Made by a program: the position numbers and the translations under genes | Part shown: piece after piece, positions 1 through 7,817 of the stretch | Position numbering within the stretch: the stretch's first letter is position 1 | Layout: the number at the start of each line of letters is the position of its first letter | From: Candidatus Bathyarchaeota archaeon | Lineage (GTDB): Archaea > Thermoproteota > CALKCG01 > B24 | Assembly: GCA_021161255.1 (NCBI GenBank) | Contig: JAGHAZ010000055.1 | Span: 1 to 47,435, forward strand | Length of the DNA: 47,435 nt | Direction of reading: 5' to 3' | The notes under the pieces: generated by a model | Told to the model about the DNA's origin: nothing | What the model saw: the letters and a program-made list of their open reading frames with translations, nothing else | The model's database searches: none

Positions 1-149
1 GAGTTAAGCCTTCCCGTTGAAAACGGTTCAAAAGAGATACCGTGTTAGAGAATCGGGGTTTAAAACCCGAAGTTAATCTGCGCCGCCTTAACCGGTTTCG
101 AAGCACATATGTTTCACTTTAGGGATCTATCCCTCTAAGGTGGGCTGAG
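1..149. other. Window-edge intergenic region with small inverted repeats
   Basis: No complete gene is visible. Plus frame 1 is open from the window edge to a TAG at 46-48, so the last 15 codons of an upstream gene could be here, but nothing identifies it. Three small inverted repeats are present: CCGTT/AACGG at 14-26, TCGGG/CCCGA around a T/A-rich loop at 53-70, and AGGGAT/ATCCCT at 121-134. The first two could be terminator or leader hairpins. The third lies just upstream of the next gene and could be an operator. I looked for a tRNA fold and did not find a convincing one. Confidence 0.3.
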
Positions 150-548
150 ATGGCCTTGCTGCTTAGGATATCCCGGGATGAGTGGGTTGAACGATTTTTC
201 AGCGACGGTAGATACTACACAGGCCTCAGGAGAAGATGGGAGAAGGGGTTGAAAGCGTTCTTCTTGAAAAAGACGAGTGTTGGAGACTCTGTGATAGGAT
301 ATGGTGTTCTAGACTATTTTATGAGTAGAGAGGAGTGGCTTGCCACGGGGGGTAAGCCATACGACGAGCATCCTTGGAATACGGTTCTCGTATTCAAGCA
401 TCTTGTCAGGTTTCCTAGGCCTGTTCCGGTTAAAGACCTGGGCCTTGACGAGCGTCTCAGGGGTAACCGCCTACACGGCTATAGAATAGGCGATGGTCTG
501 TCGTATAGGATACTCGAGTTGGCTGGGTGTGAAAAAGTAAATCCTTAA
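150..548 (+). CDS. PUA/EVE-like predicted nucleic-acid-binding protein
   Basis: This 132-residue protein has the look of archaeal PUA-like/EVE domain proteins. An early W-x-x-G-L-rich segment is followed by KTSVGDSVIGYGV (about residues 41-53), which resembles the strand where these domains state that an interaction modulates or a compound is conveyed. A late RFPRPVPVKDLGLDERL segment and a terminal GDGLSYRILE complete the fold pattern. Such domains bind modified bases or RNA. The ATG is preceded by AGGTG at the right spacing. It sits 43 nt upstream of the aIF5B gene and may be cotranscribed with it, which would fit an RNA-related role. The family assignment is from sequence feel rather than a diagnostic motif. 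Confidence 0.5.
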   Translation: MALLLRISRDEWVERFFSDGRYYTGLRRRWEKGLKAFFLKKTSVGDSVIGYGVLDYFMSREEWLATGGKPYDEHPWNTVLVFKHLVRFPRPVPVKDLGLDERLRGNRLHGYRIGDGLSYRILELAGCEKVNP

Positions 549-591
549 GAGCTTGGTTAAACTAGGCATACACAGATACCGGTGATGCCGT

Positions 592-2364
592 TTGTCTATA
601 CGACAGCCGATCGTCGTCGTCCTAGGACATATAGACCATGGAAAAACTACTCTACTCGACCGTATCAGAGGCACCAGCGTAGCCTTGAAGGAGCCCGGCG
701 AGATCACCCAACACATAGGAGCAAGCTTCTTTCCCCTCGACGCGTTAGAGAAGGTTTGTAAGCCTCTTCTCGCCAAGACGGGTTGGAAGATAAGGGTTCC
801 CGGTCTCCTAGTCATAGATACGCCTGGTCACAGCGCTTTCATGAACCTCAGGATGAGAGGGGGGTCGATAGCGGATATAGCTATACTGGTCATAGACGTC
901 ATCAAAGGCGTCGAGGAGCAGACGGTCGAGTCTATAGAGCTCCTAAGGTCTAGACGGGTGCCGTTCCTAGTAGCGGTTAATAAGATAGACCTGATACCTG
1001 GCTGGAGACCCAACCCCGGCAAGCCTTTCCACGAAACTCTTAGGATGCAAGACCCCTATGTGAGGAGAGACTTGGATAACCGGCTTTACATTCTGATGGG
1101 TGAATTGTCTAAGCTAGGCTTTCAAGCAGACCGGTATGATAGGGTTAAAGACTTCACAAAGACCGTCGCTCTGGTGCCTGTCAGTGCTAAAACGGGAGAG
1201 GGGATTCCTGACCTTCTACTGGTCTTGATCGGTTTGACTCAACAGTTTCTGCGAAAGAGGCTTCAAACGGTCGGTGGGCCTGCTAGAGGCGCGGTGTTGG
1301 AGGTTAAGGAGGAAGTTGGCCTTGGGACTACGGTTAACGCCATAATCTACGACGGCGTTTTGAACGTCGGAGACACGATAGTGCTCGCCGGTAAGGAGAA
1401 GCCGATAGTCACGAAAATACGCTCTCTACTTTTGCCTAAGCCCTTGGATGAGATAAGGGCACCGACCGGAGGGTTTATTCAAGTCGAGAAGGTCACTGCG
1501 GCGGCGGGTGTAAAGGTCGTAGCTCCAGGTCTCGAGAATGCTCTGCCGGGTTCACCGATTTACGCGGTTCCCAAGGATGCATCCCTAGACGAGTACGTCC
1601 GAAGGGTTTCGGAGGAGATAGGGAAGCTTAGGATCAGAACCGATAAGATAGGTGTAGTCGTCAAAGCCGATACACTCGGCTCTCTGGAGGCTTTGACGAC
1701 CGAGCTTAAACGTAGGGGTATACCGGTTAGGCTAGCCGACATAGGGGATATATCCAAGAGAGACTTCGTCGAGGCTAAGGTGGTGGCTAGGGAGAACCCG
1801 GACTACGGTGTCGTTTTAGGCTTTAACGTCAGGGTTCTACCTGACGCCGTAGAGGAGTCTGCTGGAGTACCTGTTTTCAGAGGCGTCATAATCTACAAGG
1901 TCATCGAAGAGTATCTCGATTGGCTTAAGGCTAAACAGGAGGAGAGGGTTCGGGCGGTGTTGAAGACCCTGGTCTTTCCAGGTAAGATCAGGGTTCTCCC
2001 AGGTTACGTCTTCCGGAGGAGTAAACCCGCTATAGTGGGCATTGAGGTCTTGGCTGGTAGGATCAAGCCGCGTGTCAACTTGATGGATGAAAACGGAGAG
2101 ACCGTGGGGACGATCCTCCAGATCCAGGACCGGGGTAAGCCGATCCAGGAGGCTTCGAGGGGTATGGAGGTCGCCATATCGATAGATAAGGCCGTGGTAG
2201 GTAGACACATCGACGAGGGCGATACGCTCTACGTGAACGTGCCTGAACAGCATTATAAGCTGATCAAGGAGAAGTATACCGACTTCCTATCCGAGGACGA
2301 GCTTGAGGTCCTAGAGGAGATAGCCGCTATACAGAGGCGTAGAAGGCCTGTGTGGGGCTTCTAG
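592..2364 (+). CDS. infB: Translation initiation factor aIF5B (archaeal IF2)
   Basis: This is the GTPase that promotes subunit joining and initiator-tRNA placement on the ribosome. The 590-residue length is normal for the archaeal factor, which lacks the long eukaryotic N-terminal extension. G motifs are clear: GHIDHGKT at 12-19, DTPGH at 76-80 and NKID at 130-133. A beta-barrel domain II, the domain III stretch and the C-terminal domain IV (about residue 480 on) follow. The start is TTG, chosen because GGTGAT at 581-586 lies five bases upstream and because the nearby ATG at 585 is out of frame. No intein is present in the G domain. The S6e gene lies about 0.8 kb downstream, a common archaeal neighbourhood. 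Confidence 0.97.
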   Translation: MSIRQPIVVVLGHIDHGKTTLLDRIRGTSVALKEPGEITQHIGASFFPLDALEKVCKPLLAKTGWKIRVPGLLVIDTPGHSAFMNLRMRGGSIADIAILVIDVIKGVEEQTVESIELLRSRRVPFLVAVNKIDLIPGWRPNPGKPFHETLRMQDPYVRRDLDNRLYILMGELSKLGFQADRYDRVKDFTKTVALVPVSAKTGEGIPDLLLVLIGLTQQFLRKRLQTVGGPARGAVLEVKEEVGLGTTVNAIIYDGVLNVGDTIVLAGKEKPIVTKIRSLLLPKPLDEIRAPTGGFIQVEKVTAAAGVKVVAPGLENALPGSPIYAVPKDASLDEYVRRVSEEIGKLRIRTDKIGVVVKADTLGSLEALTTELKRRGIPVRLADIGDISKRDFVEAKVVARENPDYGVVLGFNVRVLPDAVEESAGVPVFRGVIIYKVIEEYLDWLKAKQEERVRAVLKTLVFPGKIRVLPGYVFRRSKPAIVGIEVLAGRIKPRVNLMDENGETVGTILQIQDRGKPIQEASRGMEVAISIDKAVVGRHIDEGDTLYVNVPEQHYKLIKEKYTDFLSEDELEVLEEIAAIQRRRRPVWGF

Positions 2365-2511
2365 CTTCAAGGGTTAAAGCACTTACTTTTATATTATTAA
2401 GCATCCAGTCCATTTTTGGGCTTAGATGTTAAGCGGTGGCAAAGTAGACTACCAGAAAGGTTGGGAGGCAAATTAAAGCTGGTAGGCACCGGTACGCATA
2501 AGAAGACTGCA

Positions 2512-2546
2512 ACATAAAAATACTGCTCGTTTAGGAGGGATAGCTA
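2512..2546 (+). promoter_or_regulatory. Promoter and ribosome binding site ahead of the ACG-start nitroreductase
   Basis: An A/T-rich TATA-like box (ATAAAAATA, about 2514-2522) is followed by GGAGGG at 2534-2539, seven bases before the proposed ACG start at 2546. There is no in-frame ATG, GTG or TTG between the in-frame TAG at 2483 and position 2546. The spacing closely matches that of the paralogous nitroreductase, where GGAGG precedes an ATG. Confidence 0.5.
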
Positions 2547-3130
2547 CGGAGTTTTACGAAGTCGTCTTTAAAAGGAGAAGTGTTAGAAGCTTTAAGGAAG
2601 AACCGGTACCGGAAGAAGCTTTAAACAGGATTTTGGAAGCTGCCCGTTGGGCTCCCTCTGCGGGGAACACTCAGCCTTGGCGCTTTATAATAATCACAGA
2701 AGTGGCTATGAAACGGAAAATCGCCGAAGTTTGCACTGAATACAGTCGGAAGCACTGGGAGGAATTCCCACCTGAGGTTGCGCGCTACCTGGCGGCTAGA
2801 GGCGGCTCGTGGGACAAATCTACGATGGCTAAAATTCCGGTTCTTATAGCCGTCTGCTACGAGCTTCCGGAAAGGATGCGTCACGAACTTGTTTTAGGCT
2901 CTGTCTGGGCGGCCATCGAAAACATGCTTTTAGCGGCCACGGCGGAGGGTCTAGGAAGCTGTATATATACCTTCTATAATATGGAGGAAGAGGATAGGAT
3001 AAAGCGTATACTACGCGTTCCAAAGGAGTATAGGATTGCCGCGATAATCCAGCTGGGCTATGCAGCAGTTCAGCCACCACCTCCGACCAGAAAGCCGCTA
3101 AAAGAAATAATTCGCAGACAACGTTTCTAA
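2546..3130 (+). CDS. Nitroreductase-family FMN oxidoreductase, apparent ACG start
   Basis: The protein (194 residues from the ACG) belongs to the nitroreductase family of FMN-dependent NAD(P)H oxidoreductases; the substrate is unknown. The FMN phosphate-binding KRRSVRSF segment near the N terminus, the AARWAPSAGNTQPW motif and the C-terminal RKPL-x-EI tail are all present. If translation began at the first canonical in-frame start, a TTG at 2633, the KRRSVR segment would be lost and the fold would begin mid-helix. The codons ACG GAG TTT TAC GAA GTC align directly with ATG GAG TTT TAC GAG GTC of the paralogue ending at 3559. Either ACG is used for initiation, the start has mutated, or one base is a sequencing error. 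The gene lies between aIF5B and S6e on the same strand. Confidence 0.85.
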   Translation, partial: TEFYEVVFKRRSVRSFKEEPVPEEALNRILEAARWAPSAGNTQPWRFIIITEVAMKRKIAEVCTEYSRKHWEEFPPEVARYLAARGGSWDKSTMAKIPVLIAVCYELPERMRHELVLGSVWAAIENMLLAATAEGLGSCIYTFYNMEEEDRIKRILRVPKEYRIAAIIQLGYAAVQPPPPTRKPLKEIIRRQRF

Positions 3131-3161
3131 TTACGCTCTCGGTTATCCGCGGAAGAGAAAA

Positions 3162-3196
3162 CATTTATAGTGGCCCTCTAGGTCTCTTAGGAGGGG
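3162..3196 (+). promoter_or_regulatory. Promoter and ribosome binding site of rps6e
   Basis: A TATA-like TTTATA at about 3163-3169 is followed by GGAGGGG at 3190-3196, and the GTG start of S6e is at 3203. This suggests S6e has its own promoter rather than relying only on readthrough from the nitroreductase gene. Confidence 0.5.
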
Positions 3197-3202
3197 TAGG
3201 AG

Positions 3203-3562
3203 GTGCCGAAGTTCAAACTCGTCATATCGAACCCTAAGACCGGTAAGGCTAAGACGTTCGAGGTTGAAGGCGAGAAGGCTGTTCCCCTGCTTGGACGTAG
3301 GATAGGCGAAGTAGTCGACGGCTCGGTTATGGGGCTTGGAAACGTGAAGCTTCTGATAACCGGTGGAAGCGACAAAGACGGGATACCTATGAGACCCGAC
3401 GTAAGGGGTGGAGTTAAGAAGTACGTACTGTTATCCGGTGGACCAGGCTTCCATCCTAGGAAAAAAGGCCTGAGGGTCCGGAAGCTTGTCAGGGGTAATA
3501 CGATAACCGAGGATATTCTTCAGGTGAACTTGAAGATAGTCGAGGGAGACTTAGGTTTTTAG
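3203..3562 (+). CDS. rps6e: 30S ribosomal protein S6e
   Basis: S6e is a small-subunit ribosomal protein shared by archaea and eukaryotes. The 119 residues include the family's hallmark core [17 protein letters not shown] (about 55-71), followed by [19 protein letters not shown] and the beta-barrel end. The length is typical of short archaeal S6e, which lacks the eukaryotic phosphorylated helix. GTG is chosen as the start because GGAGGGG lies six bases upstream and the N-terminal [10 protein letters not shown] matches the family start. The stop overlaps the convergent nitroreductase gene by four bases. Confidence 0.95.
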   Translation: MPKFKLVISNPKTGKAKTFEVEGEKAVPLLGRRIGEVVDGSVMGLGNVKLLITGGSDKDGIPMRPDVRGGVKKYVLLSGGPGFHPRKKGLRVRKLVRGNTITEDILQVNLKIVEGDLGF

Positions 3563-4086
3563 TAGAACTTGTCGTAGCAGACTATCTCCTCTAGGCTCTT
3601 TCTCAAGCCAGGTTCTCTGAAGACGTCTGGGCTTCTAGGATACCCTAGCGGCGTTATGGCTACGACGTTCACGTCGTCTGGTATACCTAGAATCTTCTTA
3701 ACCTTCTCGTTGTCGAAGCTTCCTATCCAGCATGTTCCAAGCCCCTCAGCCCTAGCCGCTAGGATCAGGTGGGTGAACGCTATCGCTACATCTACGAGCA
3801 TACTATAATCGCCCATATACCTGCCACGGTTATAGTGTATGTTAAACCCGCATGCGACTATAACCAGCGGGGCCTCGGCTATGAACATCTGTCCGTCGCA
3901 GGCCTCGGCGAGCCTACGCTTAACCTCGGGATCCCTGACCACTACGAACTTCCAGGGCTGCCTGTTGGAACCAGAAGGCGCGATCCTCGCCGCGTCGAGA
4001 ACCCTCCTCAACACATCCTCAGGGACAGGGTCGGGCTTATAAGAGCGAACACTCCGTCTAGTCCTAATGACCTCGTAAAACTCCAT
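3559..4086 (-). CDS. Nitroreductase-family FMN oxidoreductase
   Basis: A 175-residue paralogue of the gene at 2546-3130, from the FMN-dependent nitroreductase family; the electron acceptor is unknown. [16 protein letters not shown] provides the FMN-binding arginines, followed by [14 protein letters not shown], a CWIGSF segment near residue 125 and the AITPLGYP motif. The reading frame is open nine codons further upstream, but the ATG at 4086 is preferred because GGAGGT lies eight bases before it and the protein then aligns with its paralogue. A TATA-like TTTATATTA at about 4121-4129 gives a suitable promoter. It converges on S6e with a four-base overlap. Confidence 0.92.
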   Translation of the reverse strand: MEFYEVIRTRRSVRSYKPDPVPEDVLRRVLDAARIAPSGSNRQPWKFVVVRDPEVKRRLAEACDGQMFIAEAPLVIVACGFNIHYNRGRYMGDYSMLVDVAIAFTHLILAARAEGLGTCWIGSFDNEKVKKILGIPDDVNVVAITPLGYPRSPDVFREPGLRKSLEEIVCYDKFY

Positions 4087-4258
4087 GGCGTAAACCTCCA
4101 GATGATCCGTCATAACGCTCTAATATAAAGGCTTTATCAGAAAAGTGCTCTACTTTGTGTAAGAATCTTTTTCTCTGAAAGCTTGTTGGTCAACGACCTG
4201 ATTATCAACCTTTTTATACCCGTTTTAAATTGGATTTTCTAAAAATCTCGAAGGGTAT

Positions 4259-5593
4259 GTGGATAGGTCTTTGGATGGTTTAAGCGTAGGAGAGATGTCT
4301 GCCGGTAATGAGGGGGATTCGAAGGAGAGAAACCTGCGAGTCCTTTATTTAAACAGGATACTAACTTCCATCGGGGATTACCTGGTTTCTCCGTTTCTCA
4401 GGGTCTACGCTGTCATGATAGGCGCGTCGACCTCTGAGCTGGGTTTCTTCACCTCGATGAGCAGCTTGTCGTCTAACGTCTTGCAGATATTTTTCGGCCG
4501 GCTAACCGATAGATTGAAGAAACGAGTGCCGCTGATAGCTGCTCTGGGCATAGCGTCTTCGCTCATATGGGGTATGGTCGCGTTGGCTAAGACCCCTGAA
4601 ACCTACATATGGCTTATAGTGGTCCGTATGCTCTTGGTCTCCGCCTTATCGCCAGCCTCTATGGCCCTCATGGGGGACCTGATACCTGTGAACGGACGTG
4701 GAGTCGTTACGGCTTCTCTAAACTTTTGGACAAGCCTAGGAGGGCTAGCCGCTATCGTGGCCTCTGGTATCGTGATGACGATGCTTGGCGAAGACAGCGG
4801 AGTATTCGCGATACCGCTTGTCTCGGCCGCGGCTTTAGGGATTCTAGCCTACGTCGTGCTTCTAGCCATCAAGGAGTCTCCTAGACGCGTCATCGCCCGT
4901 AGGCCTATACTCGACGTCAGGAGTCTTATAGCAGACGTTAACGTAAACCCCGGCTTCCGAAGTCTCTGTGCAACACAGGCTCTGTACGTCTTGGCCATGT
5001 CTATAGCATGGCCCGTTTTCCCCGTCACCATGGTTAAAATATTGAATGCCTCCATGTTCGATGTTTCCCTAGCGTCCGTCGCCTCGATAGCGTCGTCTCT
5101 TATAGCTCAGAGGTTTGCGGGTAGGCTCTGCGACCGGGTCGGCCGTAAACCCCTCATAACCTTGGGTAGGTTCTCGTTTATATTCTATCCGGTGACTTAC
5201 ATGTTCGCCCCGAGCATCTACGCTATAATAGCCGTAAACTTCGTCTTAGGTTTTCCATCTGCGCTGTTTTCGACCGCGCTTCTCGTGTTTCTCCTCGACA
5301 ATACCGCAGACGACCTCAGGGGAGAGCTTACGGCGTTCTACAACCTCTCGGTCGGGCTTTCAGGCTTCATAGGCTCGTTGGTGGGAGGGGTGATCGCCGA
5401 TTACCTTCTAGCTACGATGGGTTTATGGGAAGGATGCGCTACCTTATACGCTATCTCGGCGGTCGGAAGGCTATGCGGCGCCTACTTGGTCTATAGGAAG
5501 CTTGAGGAGCCCAGGCGTTATCCCTCGACGCTTAGTATGGAGCTTATGAGCATCGTCAAGAGAGTTGGAGACCGCATTAAAAGGAGGGTTTAA
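4259..5593 (+). CDS. MFS transporter
   Basis: A 444-residue major facilitator superfamily permease with about 12 predicted membrane helices. The MFS signature between helices 2 and 3 appears as GRLTDRLKKRVPLI and is repeated in the second half as GRLCDRVGRKPLI, the usual internal duplication. The cargo cannot be read from the sequence; sugar or drug-type DHA1 permeases are equally possible. The start is a GTG; an ATG 12 codons later is possible but its GGAG would be too close. A TATA-like TTTTTATA at about 4210-4217 lies upstream. The gene ends 32 bases before the UspA gene, so the two may be cotranscribed. A second MFS gene of the same general type is at 42807-43946. Confidence 0.9.
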   Translation: MDRSLDGLSVGEMSAGNEGDSKERNLRVLYLNRILTSIGDYLVSPFLRVYAVMIGASTSELGFFTSMSSLSSNVLQIFFGRLTDRLKKRVPLIAALGIASSLIWGMVALAKTPETYIWLIVVRMLLVSALSPASMALMGDLIPVNGRGVVTASLNFWTSLGGLAAIVASGIVMTMLGEDSGVFAIPLVSAAALGILAYVVLLAIKESPRRVIARRPILDVRSLIADVNVNPGFRSLCATQALYVLAMSIAWPVFPVTMVKILNASMFDVSLASVASIASSLIAQRFAGRLCDRVGRKPLITLGRFSFIFYPVTYMFAPSIYAIIAVNFVLGFPSALFSTALLVFLLDNTADDLRGELTAFYNLSVGLSGFIGSLVGGVIADYLLATMGLWEGCATLYAISAVGRLCGAYLVYRKLEEPRRYPSTLSMELMSIVKRVGDRIKRRV

Positions 5594-5625
5594 AACAGAC
5601 GTAGTCTAATCTATCTAGTAGGTAG

Positions 5626-6081
5626 GTGTTTTTGAGGTCTAACATTCTCATAGCCATAGACGGCTCTGAGATAGGGTGGAAGGCTCTCAACTGGGCTTTT
5701 AAACTCGCTAAGAGTATGGGTTCAGACATAGTTATAATCCACGTGGCGCCGCCTGGCTTCACGATAAAGCAAGCCGTAAACGCTACGTGTGAGGCACCCA
5801 TCTCGATCGTGCCTGAGCCTCCTGAAAGCGTTAAAGAGAGGATTTTGAAGGTCTTGGATGTCCTAGAGGAGGCTAGGAGGCGGGCTGAGGAGGTGGGTCT
5901 AAAGGTCGATTTCGTACTGAGACATGGCGACCCCTCGCGTGAGATAGTTAAAGAGACTTCTAAAGACTACTCTCTCGTTATAATAGGTCACAGAGGATTC
6001 AGCAAGCACAGGTTCGGCTTAGGGAGTATAGCCGAAAAGATCGTGAGAGAAGCTCAATGCTCAGTCCTCGTAGTCAAGTAG
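5626..6081 (+). CDS. Universal stress protein (UspA family)
   Basis: A 151-residue single UspA domain. The N-terminal ILIAIDGSEIGWKAL is the usual first strand and helix. The C-terminal GHRGFSKHRFGLGSIAEKIV matches the ATP-binding pattern G-x2-G-x(8-9)-G-S, so this is probably an ATP-binding type. Family members are cytoplasmic dimers tied to stress or to regulation of neighbouring transporters, and the MFS gene just upstream fits such a link (inference). The start is uncertain between GTG at 5626 and TTG at 5632. Confidence 0.92.
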   Translation: MFLRSNILIAIDGSEIGWKALNWAFKLAKSMGSDIVIIHVAPPGFTIKQAVNATCEAPISIVPEPPESVKERILKVLDVLEEARRRAEEVGLKVDFVLRHGDPSREIVKETSKDYSLVIIGHRGFSKHRFGLGSIAEKIVREAQCSVLVVK

Positions 6082-6085
6082 AGCG

Positions 6086-6376
6086 TCACATCGAGCATGG
6101 TCCTCTAGGGCAGAGATATCTGTGAACTCTCTTAAACCTATCCTCCATAGAGGCCCCCTCTACCACCTGCTTCAAAACTTCCTCAACCACCTTAGCCTGC
6201 TCATCGGCAACAACCATATCGGCGAAGCCGACTTCTTTGGCTTTCGTCTTATACCAACTGCATACCCCTCTACACACGTATCTATGCAGAATCCTACGAG
6301 CCTCCTCTCTCGAAACCCCTAACCGCTCGGCTATCAGTCTTAAGCTTTCCTCTACGTCCTTCACTCGAACCACCAA
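6086..6376 (-). CDS. Small protein with duplicated HRYxC Cys motif, unknown function
   Basis: I do not recognise a family. The 96-residue protein is mostly helical and charged, with no membrane segment or signal peptide. A motif occurs twice: HRYVCRGVCS at 31-40 and HRYLCPRGPCS at 85-95, each following an arginine-rich helix. Two histidines and four cysteines in matched positions suggest a metal site or paired disulfides (inference). The start is a TTG at 6376; a GTG one codon later is equally possible. It converges on the UspA gene with a four-base gap. Confidence 0.65.
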   Translation of the reverse strand: MVVRVKDVEESLRLIAERLGVSREEARRILHRYVCRGVCSWYKTKAKEVGFADMVVADEQAKVVEEVLKQVVEGASMEDRFKRVHRYLCPRGPCSM

Positions 6377-6451
6377 GACCCTGGTTTTAACATAGCATAG
6401 ATAAATACCTTATCCCTCGACAAGTGTGATGAAAACGATGATCGTTCACAT

Positions 6452-6796
6452 CTATCTCAGCCTATGCCTCACACAATACATTCGACAGAGCTCCTCAGCC
6501 TTCTGTTCGAGTCTAACCCGGTAATCCAAGTTTGGCTGGCTTGATCCTCTGAATAACATTCGATACTTCGGTAGAAGCGTAGGAAAGTCTCTTCCAAGGA
6601 CCCTATAATACAGGGTTTTTACCTACACCGTATAACGTCAAACATCCGATGAAGACGTAGTTGCATCATACTCCTTGGCTGTCTTCACCATATTCTCCGG
6701 TTCTTCATCTGTATCTGAGATATAGGGTAGGACGGGGATGTACGCTATTCCTGTTTGAAGCCCCTCATCCTTTCTCTGAAATCTTATATATTTCCG
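6452..6796 (-). pseudogene. Decayed C-terminal fragment of a radical SAM (SPL-like) protein
   Basis: On the minus strand, three frames together spell the C-terminal part of an archaeal radical SAM protein of the spore-photolyase-like COG1533 type. About 6796-6662 reads RFQRKDEGLQTGIAYIPVLP and on through YISDTDEE. One base is missing near 6663, after which YVFIGCLTLYGVGK is read. A second shift in the A-run at 6616-6620 leads to TLYYRVLGRDFPTLLPKYRM and then RLEQKAEELCRMYCVRHRLR before a TAG at 6454-6452. The N-terminal two thirds, including the Cys triad, are absent because the DUF89 promoter and gene start there. The two indels could be sequencing errors, but the truncation cannot be. Confidence 0.75.
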
Positions 6797-6857
6797 GGTT
6801 AATTTAACTTCGGAACTTTTATGTCAGGCGGCTGCTTGTCTGACCTAAGCGGAGATA

Positions 6858-6895
6858 TCTTTATAGCTGAGGCGTCCTGGTCTATTCGAGAGGTG
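6858..6895 (+). promoter_or_regulatory. Promoter and ribosome binding site of the DUF89 gene
   Basis: TTTATA at about 6860-6865 is a good archaeal TATA box, and GAGGTG at 6890-6895 is the ribosome binding site, ten bases before the TTG start at 6906. Confidence 0.5.
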
Positions 6896-6905
6896 CGTCT
6901 GGGGG

Positions 6906-7778
6906 TTGGAGGTTAAGCCTGAGTGTATACCGTGTCTGATAGACGTTAGATGCCGCGAGGTTATACGGGTGCTCGACGACTCGCCCGAGGCCTTTAAAAT
7001 ATGCCTGGAGGTCGTCCAGACGCTTCTGAAGCTCCTCGATGAAACCCGTCATACGACTAAGTTGGCGACCGAGCTCTACCGTCTCGTCCTCAAGAGGCTG
7101 GGTGTAGACCCGTATAAAGGCGATAAAGAGGCCGCGAACAAGTGGGCTTTGAAGGTTCTTCCGTCCGCTATCTCCATGCTCGAGGAGGTCGACGACCCTC
7201 TCGAGAGGTTCAGAGCCGCCGTGAGGTTTAGCCTCGTAGGTAACGCTATAGACCTCGGTGTTTCAGGCTACCGGTTTAGCCTAGAGGAGCTGGAGAAGGC
7301 GTTTGAAACCGTTAGGCTTGAGGTGGACGACACGGTCGAGGCGTACGATAGGGTCAGAGAAGCCTCAAGGGTGCTTTACTTGTGCGATAACACAGGGGAG
7401 GTGGTCTTGGATAGGCTGCTGGTCAGGGAGCTTAAGAGGCTTGGGGTCTCTGTTACAGTGGTCGTTAGAAGCGAACCCTATCAGAACGACGCTACTATGG
7501 AGGATGCCTATGAATCCGGGATCACTTCGGAGGCCGACAGGGTTATGGCTGCCGGGGAGGGAACATACTTATCCCCCGACCTGCTGTCTAAGCCTTTTCT
7601 AGAGGAGCTTGAAAACTCAGACCTCGTCGTCTTGAAGGGTATGGCGAACTACGAGAACCTAAGCCTCCTCCAGCGGGTGAGACCCTCGGGCTATCTCCTG
7701 CTTCTGAAGGCGAAGTGTAGACCGATAGCCGAAAGCCTAGGCGTCGAAGTAGGCGATTACGTGGCTAAACTCGTCTAA
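6906..7778 (+). CDS. DUF89/ARMT1-like metal-dependent phosphatase
   Basis: The 290-residue protein matches the DUF89 family, metal-dependent damage-control phosphatases thought to remove harmful or misphosphorylated metabolites. It is the short archaeal form with the N-terminal Cys pair ECIPC (C7, C10). The metal and phosphate site appears as LYLCDNTGEVVLDRL (D161, N162, E165), with N113 in the SLVGNAID segment and a later VLKGMANYENL motif. The true substrate is unknown; sugar phosphates are typical for the family. The start is TTG, supported by GAGGTG upstream. It is followed 39 bases later by the SWIM gene, which has its own TATA box. Confidence 0.9.
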   Translation: MEVKPECIPCLIDVRCREVIRVLDDSPEAFKICLEVVQTLLKLLDETRHTTKLATELYRLVLKRLGVDPYKGDKEAANKWALKVLPSAISMLEEVDDPLERFRAAVRFSLVGNAIDLGVSGYRFSLEELEKAFETVRLEVDDTVEAYDRVREASRVLYLCDNTGEVVLDRLLVRELKRLGVSVTVVVRSEPYQNDATMEDAYESGITSEADRVMAAGEGTYLSPDLLSKPFLEELENSDLVVLKGMANYENLSLLQRVRPSGYLLLLKAKCRPIAESLGVEVGDYVAKLV

Positions 7779-7792
7779 ACGCTCGGAGAACG

Positions 7793-7801
7793 TTTTTAAA
7801 C
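7793..7801 (+). promoter_or_regulatory. TATA-like box of the SWIM-domain gene
   Basis: TTTTTAAAC at about 7793-7801 lies about 20 bases before the ATG at 7818. No ribosome binding site is visible between them, so the transcript is probably leaderless or nearly so. Confidence 0.45.
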
Positions 7802-7817
7802 AGCCTCAACCGGTTCT

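Noticed and set aside
1-100. Possible tRNA near the window start
   Set aside because: Short stems and a GGTTCAAA-like string are present, but no cloverleaf with acceptor, D, anticodon and T arms can be drawn.
2365-2511. Gap after aIF5B as an RNA gene
   Set aside because: It is A/T-rich and holds a T-rich stretch and the promoter of the next gene, but no strong stem or RNA-like conserved block was seen.
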